Shown piece by piece: positions 58,437 to 64,000 of a stretch of 64,000 nucleotides of DNA (position 1 is its first letter; each line of letters begins with the position of its first letter). The notes beneath the pieces were generated by a model. It made no database searches. It saw only the letters and a list, made by a program, of their open reading frames with translations, and was not told where the DNA came from. Origin of the DNA: Annulohypoxylon bovei var. microspora (taxonomy: Eukaryota; Ascomycota; Sordariomycetes; Xylariales; Hypoxylaceae); contig MU405366.1 in NCBI GenBank assembly GCA_022836615.1, positions 24,744-88,743 on the forward strand. The letters run 5' to 3'. A program made the position numbers and the translations under genes.

Positions 58437-59979
58437 TCAAGCTGACGAATACGGAGTCCCGTACGGCTCTAACTTCACACCTTCGATATCGACGTACCCG
58501 AATTTAGAGTCATCTTCGTTCTCGCTCATCTCCTGCGCCCACCTCTGCATAGACTTAGCGAACGCGTCCTTGTGGTCGTCTCGACTTAAATCTAGCGGTT
58601 CCTTATCCTTCCCGACTAGCCGGATCCTAATAAGACCTATTAGCAATCTGTCCTAGGTTCTAAATTCGACCCGCAGGAAGGAGAAAAGGGGTCAGATATG
58701 TAAGACCGTGTAATACGTACTGCGTGCCCGCTGCGATGTTTGTGAGCCCGAAGTCTTGCTCGTCCATGTAATCGATGGCACTCTTCGCACGCCCATCTAG
58801 GATCTTCTTCGGCAGGTCAAATTCGTTGCAGATCGGCCTTGCTAACCCGACCCCGTCGACGGATTTAAGCGCGCTCACCATCGCATCCGCGGTCCGCAGC
58901 CCGCCCGTGACGTAAACTTTCGTCTTCTTCAGCTGAGGGACGATCATCTCGGCGAAATCTAAGAAGAAAGCTTCCCGCTTCTTCGTAGACTCCCGCCTGT
59001 GCCCGAAGGCGAGCTGCTGGTACGTCCCGCCCGACAACTGCAACGGTCAGCTTCAGCTCCATCACACCGAATCTCGCAGCCATACCTCGACGAAGTCGAA
59101 GCCGCGCGCCTCCAGCTCGACGCACAGGTCTCTGCAATCCTCGGTAGTGAATGCGCCCTCCTGGAATTCTACGCTGTTGAGCTTGATGCCTATGATGAAC
59201 TTCTCGTCGCCGACCCGCTTGCGAATCTCATCGGCGACCTCGAAGATCAGCCGCCCGCGATTCACGAGCGACCCTCCGTACTCGTCCGTCCGCCTGTTGG
59301 TGATCGGGGACAGATACTGCGCCAACAGATACCCGCTGTACGCCAAGTGAGCCTTTGCCCCCGATACGAGATAAGCGTCAACTTACTGCGCAGCGTGGAG
59401 CTGAATCCCGTCGAAGCCAGCCCTGCGACAATATTCTGCGGCATGGGCAAACCCGTCGACCACGGATCGGATATCTTCCTCGTCCATAGCTCTCGGCTTC
59501 GCAAATCTCATGCCTAGGAATTCTCCGTCGAGGTGAACGTCACTTGCCGAGATAGGATGCTGCTGGAACCGGATAGAAACTTGACGACCGGGATGAGACA
59601 ACTGGCAGAGGACGAGGCTGCCGTGCGCCTTAGCTCGCGACGCCAGCTCCGAAAAGGCTCTGAATCTTTCGCCAGAGAACGGCGCACCCCTCGGAATGAT
59701 AGGGTTGCCCGCGGCCTCGAGCTGATCGTACTCGAACATCACGTTTCCCGTTAGGATAATGCCGAAGCCACCCTCTCCCCACCTTTTATACACGTTGATC
59801 AGCTCCTCCGTAGGAACCCCACGCCTCGGAAGTTCTTTCGGATCCCACGTCGAGACGCGCTCCGTAGTCGAAGCTTTCAAGAACCGGTTCGCAGCAGTTC
59901 TACCGCTGAATTCGAACGTCAAAGGACGGCCTAGAGGCTCAGGGCTGACATCTTCGCCGGGGAAACGTTTCGGTGACAT
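58437..59979 (-). CDS. Old-yellow-enzyme family NADH:flavin oxidoreductase
   Basis: Four exons, 59387-59979, 59086-59335, 58721-59037 and 58437-58647, give 456 residues in exact frame. The fold is an FMN-binding TIM barrel of the Oye/NADH oxidase type. Visible landmarks are RFLKASTTERVS, GFGIILTGNVM, LCQLSHPGRQ, FDGIQLHAAHGYLLAQYLSP with the paired histidines across intron 1, NRRTDEYGGSLVNRGR, and KVYVTGGLRTADAM followed by GVGLARPICNEFDLP at the FMN phosphate site. Such enzymes reduce activated double bonds, such as enones, with NAD(P)H. The natural substrate cannot be predicted, and no biosynthetic partner genes lie nearby. The last intron uses a GACAG acceptor at 58648-58650, chosen by frame. 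No signal peptide, so cytosolic. Confidence 0.9.
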
Positions 59980-60853
59980 GACGATACGTATATCTCCAAC
60001 CTAGGTAGTTCGTTATAAGTTAAACTTCAAGAATAGCTCGTCTTGTCTTCAACCGAGCGTTTTAATCTAGGTCGTAAGCTAGGTAGGGTAGTCTCGCGTC
60101 TTTAATATATACCACCGTGTGTGCCCCTCACGAATTCACAGGAAGCTGTCGTACGTCTGCATACTGCAGCCGGGTGAATTAATCACCATCAATCCATAGA
60201 TTTGTCAGCTACCCCAGAGCCGTCTCTCTTAGCTGCTTGAAATACTACTGATCGCTTATCCCGCCCACCTTAATAGTGTCAACGACCGACGCATGTACCG
60301 CAAATTTGGGCTAGGTAGGCACCCCGGCACCCCGGTCCACATTAGCGACCTGTACGACCCGTAAGGAAGGCCGGCGAACGGGTCCAGAAATGTGTCCACA
60401 AAAAATGGCAACGGCCAATATGTCCAATCTTCTAGTTACCTACTACCTACCTACTTGAGACGCACGGATATATAGCAGATCCTTAAGTGAGGGATACTTT
60501 TAATGCAACGAATTTATTCCTAAGACCGGCACAAAGCCACGCCATCATGGACACATCTCGATGATCAACACAATATCATTGGCTATAGGCCACCTGGCCC
60601 TACATGTGTGTTTTGCAAGATCTCACGTACTATTAGTCTATTACCAATCATAGCGGGTTTGCTATTTTCGCCGGTCTAGGCCCTAGGGGTCAAACCCAAT
60701 TACCAATCTGAGCTCATGAGTAATGGGCTTGCTCATTGTCGAAGCATGGTGGCTAGTCTTACGAGGATGAGCTTAAAGATTTTGAATTTAAGGGCTGTAT
60801 AATATATATGCCATATGAGAGATCCGAGTTCGGCCCGTCAAAAGTTGGAACCG
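59980..60853. other. Subtelomeric non-coding DNA, first part
   Basis: AT-rich, with TACCTA blocks near 60435-60453 and scattered short palindromes. No coding frame of note on either strand. Confidence 0.5.
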
Positions 60854-61294
60854 CCGGGCAGTGCTCGGAACAACTCAACTAACCAAGGCGTTTGGTATAA
60901 CCTAATTGAATTAACGACTAATCGAAATCTCTCAATTGAATTAATACCAAGACCCCTTAGTGTACGTAGTGGATTGAAGTTCACGCATGAGTGATTCTAA
61001 GGTCTCTGATTTGAACATTATTTGCCCCTATTATTAAAAGGATCGTAAAAAGGGTTATTAGTCACCACCTCACCCGCCATACATAACCAATCATGTCATT
61101 AAGTTTCCCCATTAAAGATATTACAACTGATAAATTAAATCAATTAATTCAATCCGCGATAGCTTCACATTGAATTGATAGATGGATCAAAAGTTAAATC
61201 GATGGAGCTGAAATAATTTAATTAACTTAACATGGGTTTACACCGGTGGAATCATGCTATTAACTAACTAATTGTTCCGAGCATTGCCGCCGGG
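60854..61294. mobile_element. Possible inverted-repeat element (MITE-like), non-coding
   Basis: The segment at 60854-60874 (core GCAGTGCTCGGAACAA) is matched in inverted orientation at 61272-61294 (core TTGTTCCGAGCATTGC). About 18 of 23 bases pair. Flanking sequence on both inner sides also pairs weakly (GGTATAACCTAATTG against GGTGTAAACC and AATTAA runs). The 400 bases between are very AT-rich and open in no frame. This is what a degraded non-autonomous DNA transposon or a long palindrome would look like. A target-site duplication was not identified. Confidence 0.4.
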
Positions 61295-61793
61295 AAGAAA
61301 ACTCACGAACGGGAATTGCTAGTCCTAAGATAATATTATATGCCGCGATCTGTAACCGGTGAACGGTAAGCTGGAAGTTCTTCGCAGAACATCATCGTTT
61401 TATCCCTCTGCTTATGGTCGCATGGTGACAAATGGCATCTTAATAAGAATGTGTGCCTAGTTAAGTAAGAATACCTATTAGAAATCAAGCTTCCCCTCTC
61501 ACTCATAGAATTACCCCATTATTCAGTTCATCAGGTCATAATTTGGGCCTATATACGTAAGCTTCAGCAGATTGGTGGAATTTGGGTAATCATGGCCTCC
61601 TTTTTATTAGATCTAGTGGACTGCTACTGTGCAAACGTTCGCCCTTTTTTCCTCATCCTCGAACGTCATAGCTAGTGTAACAGACAGGCGATAGAATATT
61701 GTGTTGGCGAAGTTGAAATTCCACGAGGATTCCCTCAAACAAATTTGATATGCTCTACTCCCAATTAATATTCCTTTCATCCCCCTCAACCAA
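61295..61793. other. Subtelomeric non-coding DNA, second part
   Basis: AT-rich 3' flank of the HNH_2 gene. A short minus-strand open frame at 61613-61846 overlaps that gene's end and is not supported. Confidence 0.5.
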
Positions 61794-63215
61794 TTACTCA
61801 GCGGCTTCAGAATCATCATCCGCCTCATCCGGCTCGCTTCCGTCACTGTCGTCCGACTCGTCTCCTACGCCAAGGCCTCTGAGACTTGTGCTCGTCTGGC
61901 GGATGGTGGTGTCCGCCATCACCACAAGAGCTGAAGGATCTGGCTTGTCGTCCTCTCCCTCTTCTTCTAAAGCATTCTCCAGGAGGGATGAGCTCCTGAT
62001 ACTTGAAATATCTTGTCCGACATGTTCAATAAAGCCCAGGAGCTGGTTTTTCTTCACATACCGTCCTCTTGTCCCCCAATATCGATTTCCCAACTCCACC
62101 TCCCCGTCAATACCAATGCCAGCCGTGCCTTTGTATCTATAAGAAAAACTGACAATCGAATTAAGATAGGCCCACCACATATATCTAGCGCGAGGGCGAA
62201 AGTCGGTTCTGAACTTCAGCCGGCGTCCGTGAATATCCTCCACGGATTTGATATCGTACAGCGGGGAGACGAAGATCGGCCTTAGCTCCTTGACCAATCT
62301 CTTAGTGTTGTCTAACACTATCAGCTTATACTCCTTTGGGTTCGTCTTCTCCCAATCCTTCACATACTCCCTCCGCAGCTGCATATCAGCTGCCGAGTCG
62401 CCACCGGCATCAGGCTCCAGCCGAACATCCGGTACGATGGCGACGTATCCTAACTCCATGAGCTTTTCTATGTCCGGACATAGGAAGAGTCCGTTCGCGG
62501 CAGTCATAAGTTCGTCTTTGGCTCCTTTCCCGAAGATCAAGTCCATGTGCTCGATTGACTTGGAAGGGTAAAGGTGCGCCGCGTGCAACGAATCGCTCCG
62601 AAACCAGGCCCCGAAAACCGGCTCCCAGACATGATCCGGCATCTCATTTTCGATGCCTACTTCGTGGTACTTCTGGAACATCTCCCTGCGCATCTTACTC
62701 TGCGCAGCATTGTCCCTTGGGCCGTACGAGGCTGCACCTAGGCCAAAGCCACTCGCCGCGCCAAAGAACAGCTTGATCCACGATTCGAGCAAGGGGTGGT
62801 GCTTCCCCATGCGGGTCGCTTGGGACTCTGCCATTGATAACTTCAGGTCGATCGCACTCTTTTTACGGCCTAACTCTAGGCCCACGTCGACAGAGTGTAA
62901 CCATTCGCGGTAGCTCAGATTCGACTCCGAACCTTTTGTCTGTTCCCTATACGTAATTATGCTGCTGTATTCGTGGAGGTCCTTCTCCATCTGTAGAACT
63001 TCCATATGCGACGACCAGTAGTCAGAATCGTGCGAGGAGGTGGGCCTTAGACCTTTCCGTCTCTTCTTGATGAGCTGGCTCAGGTCTGATCTTTTAGTAG
63101 TTAACGTATTTGTCGGCATCGCCTCTAAAGCTCGTTTGCTCGATGTTCTGACTGGTACAGGTGCAGCTGGGCCTGCCAAGTGAGGCGACATTAGGGGAGT
63201 TTCCTGGGAATCCAT
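61794..63215 (-). CDS. HNH_2-domain protein, telomere-proximal gene
   Basis: A single exon of 473 residues from the ATG at 63215 to a TAA. The N-terminus is charged with a basic RKGLRPTSSH stretch. The middle part is helical, with a small Gly-rich segment (FFGAASGFGLGAASYGP). The HNH_2 region spans about 195-262: VWEPVFGAWFRSDSLHAAHLYP with His211 and His214, the DLIFGKGAKDELMTAANGLFLC stretch with Asn241, then IEKLMELGYVAIVP. The C-terminus is Asp/Glu/Ser-rich. HNH_2 proteins are abundant in filamentous fungi, with unknown function. A nuclease activity is suggested by the fold, but the second half of the metal motif is not obvious. It is the last gene before the telomere, reading away from it. 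Confidence 0.82.
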   Translation of the reverse strand: MDSQETPLMSPHLAGPAAPVPVRTSSKRALEAMPTNTLTTKRSDLSQLIKKRRKGLRPTSSHDSDYWSSHMEVLQMEKDLHEYSSIITYREQTKGSESNLSYREWLHSVDVGLELGRKKSAIDLKLSMAESQATRMGKHHPLLESWIKLFFGAASGFGLGAASYGPRDNAAQSKMRREMFQKYHEVGIENEMPDHVWEPVFGAWFRSDSLHAAHLYPSKSIEHMDLIFGKGAKDELMTAANGLFLCPDIEKLMELGYVAIVPDVRLEPDAGGDSAADMQLRREYVKDWEKTNPKEYKLIVLDNTKRLVKELRPIFVSPLYDIKSVEDIHGRRLKFRTDFRPRARYMWWAYLNSIVSFSYRYKGTAGIGIDGEVELGNRYWGTRGRYVKKNQLLGFIEHVGQDISSIRSSSLLENALEEEGEDDKPDPSALVVMADTTIRQTSTSLRGLGVGDESDDSDGSEPDEADDDSEAAE

Positions 63216-63906
63216 CGTACATCGGTCGGTGAAAAGTTACGAGATTAGAAGATTAAAGCGTCAACTTTGAACTTGTCCTAGGCATTTGATTGTTTACATT
63301 TATAAAACACTTCATAACTTTAGTCCAAGCGGCTGATTAAGCTTTTTATCATACATCCACATGCTTCGTTAAAGTTTGGTGGCTTTTCTTTCACATGGTC
63401 GTGCTTATGGTAATTACGTACGTGGTCAACAAGTTTGAAAAAAGAAAGCATAAGGAAGGTGTTAATTAAGGTAATCCCGTGAAACTTTTCATGAAAGCTT
63501 TATGCCTGAGTTTCAATTCGGTTCCCGATAACTCGCTGCATAGACCCATAACCAAGTGGGTTCGAATCTTGCCGTGGGTAACTTAGGTAACTAAGTTTAA
63601 CTCAGGTTTTCCTTAAGGCGCACCGGGCGACGGGAGGGTGGTTCTGAGTCGTTTTCAAGGTGTGTTCGGGAGTTTTCTTTTAAAAATAAATAATTAATTA
63701 TTAACTGGTGCCGTTACTAACCAGCTAAGGAAATAATGTTAAAAGCAAATGTAAAAGATGAAACCTTTTATATTAAACGATACTTTAACTTTATCCTAAT
63801 GGGTACTTTAAATATCCTTCGCGCCGAGTTTAGCCGGAAGTCGATGGTTCGATTCTTCGATCTCTTACTTTTGTTTCTTTTACCATGCGACGAAACCACT
63901 CACCGC
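63216..63906. other. Gap between the last gene and the telomere
   Basis: 691 bases, AT-rich, with no open frame. Two isolated tRNA B-box-like strings occur (GGTTCGAATC near 63559 and GGTTCGATTC near 63846), without a foldable tRNA around them. The telomere repeat follows directly. Confidence 0.55.
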
Positions 63907-64000
63907 AGGGTTAGGGTTAGGGTTAGGGTTAGGGTTAGGGTTAGGGTTAGGGTTAGGGTTAGGGTTAGGGTTAGGGTTAGGGTTAGGGTTAGGGTTAGGG
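63907..64000 (+). repeat. Telomere, TTAGGG repeats at the right chromosome end
   Basis: An uninterrupted run of about 15 TTAGGG units continuing to the last base, G-rich strand reading 5' to 3' outward. This orientation is that of a true right-hand chromosome end and not of an internal (TTAGGG) block. Confidence 0.97.

Noticed and set aside
1..64000. A secondary-metabolite cluster, CRISPR array, rRNA or complete tRNA gene.
   Set aside because: No polyketide synthase, peptide synthetase or terpene cyclase is present, and no array or foldable tRNA was found. The old-yellow-enzyme gene stands alone.

Overview
The window is the right end of a chromosome of a filamentous ascomycete, probably a Sordariomycete. 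Positions 63907-64000 are an uninterrupted run of TTAGGG reading toward the end of the molecule, which is a eukaryotic telomere in the right orientation. Genes carry short GT-AG introns, mostly 50-80 bases. The protein set is fungal: an AA9 lytic polysaccharide monooxygenase (LPMO), a PhiA-like cell wall protein, a membrane-bound GH17 glucanase of the BtgC type, an Rds1-like ferritin-fold protein, an X325/BIM1-like protein and SAGA subunit Spt8. Genus and species cannot be fixed from the sequence alone.

Layout. 1-14 kb is gene-poor: an AA9 LPMO (160-1237, minus), a small hydrophilic protein (3224-3565, minus), a PhiA-like wall protein (5919-6552, plus), a basic nuclear protein (7236-7975, minus), a single-pass membrane protein with a broken frame (8905-10230, minus) and a hydrophilic conserved protein (11161-11730, minus). 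14-31 kb holds the GH17 glucanase, an orphan, a SWIM plus RING protein, an NTF2/SnoaL-like protein, a large ZNFX1/Hrr1-type RNA helicase and a GH92 mannosidase. 32-47 kb holds an Rds1-like protein, Spt8, a Ulp1-like protease, a PGAP4-like GPI glycosyltransferase, an SRR1-like protein and a BIM1-like protein. 47-60 kb holds a Doa1/Ufd3 homologue, a STRAP-like WD40 protein, an orphan coiled-coil protein, a second membrane protein related to the one at 8905-10230, and an old-yellow-enzyme family oxidoreductase. 60-64 kb is AT-rich subtelomere with a possible inverted-repeat element, one HNH_2-domain gene and the telomere.

Functional themes are inferred. Several products act on or at the cell wall and surface: AA9, PhiA-like, GH17, GH92, the GPI glycosyltransferase, the probably GPI-anchored BIM1-like protein and two mucin-like single-pass proteins. 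Others handle chromatin, RNA or ubiquitin-type modification: Spt8, the helicase, SWIM-RING, Ulp1-like and Doa1. There is no sign of a secondary-metabolite cluster. Intergenic DNA is rich in TAGGTA/TACCTA runs. Two intergenic stretches (2244-2760 and 31448-32170, both minus) look like decayed genes, with in-frame stops that are all TAG or TAA, as expected if CAG and CAA codons had suffered C-to-T change.

The most notable detail is the splicing of the AA9 gene. To restore the frame and the conserved copper-site Gln/Tyr segment, a 4-base exon (394-397) must be included, and the copper-site tyrosine codon is then split across its junction. Exon coordinates throughout were derived by hand from splice signals, reading frame and family motifs. 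No alignment or RNA data were available.
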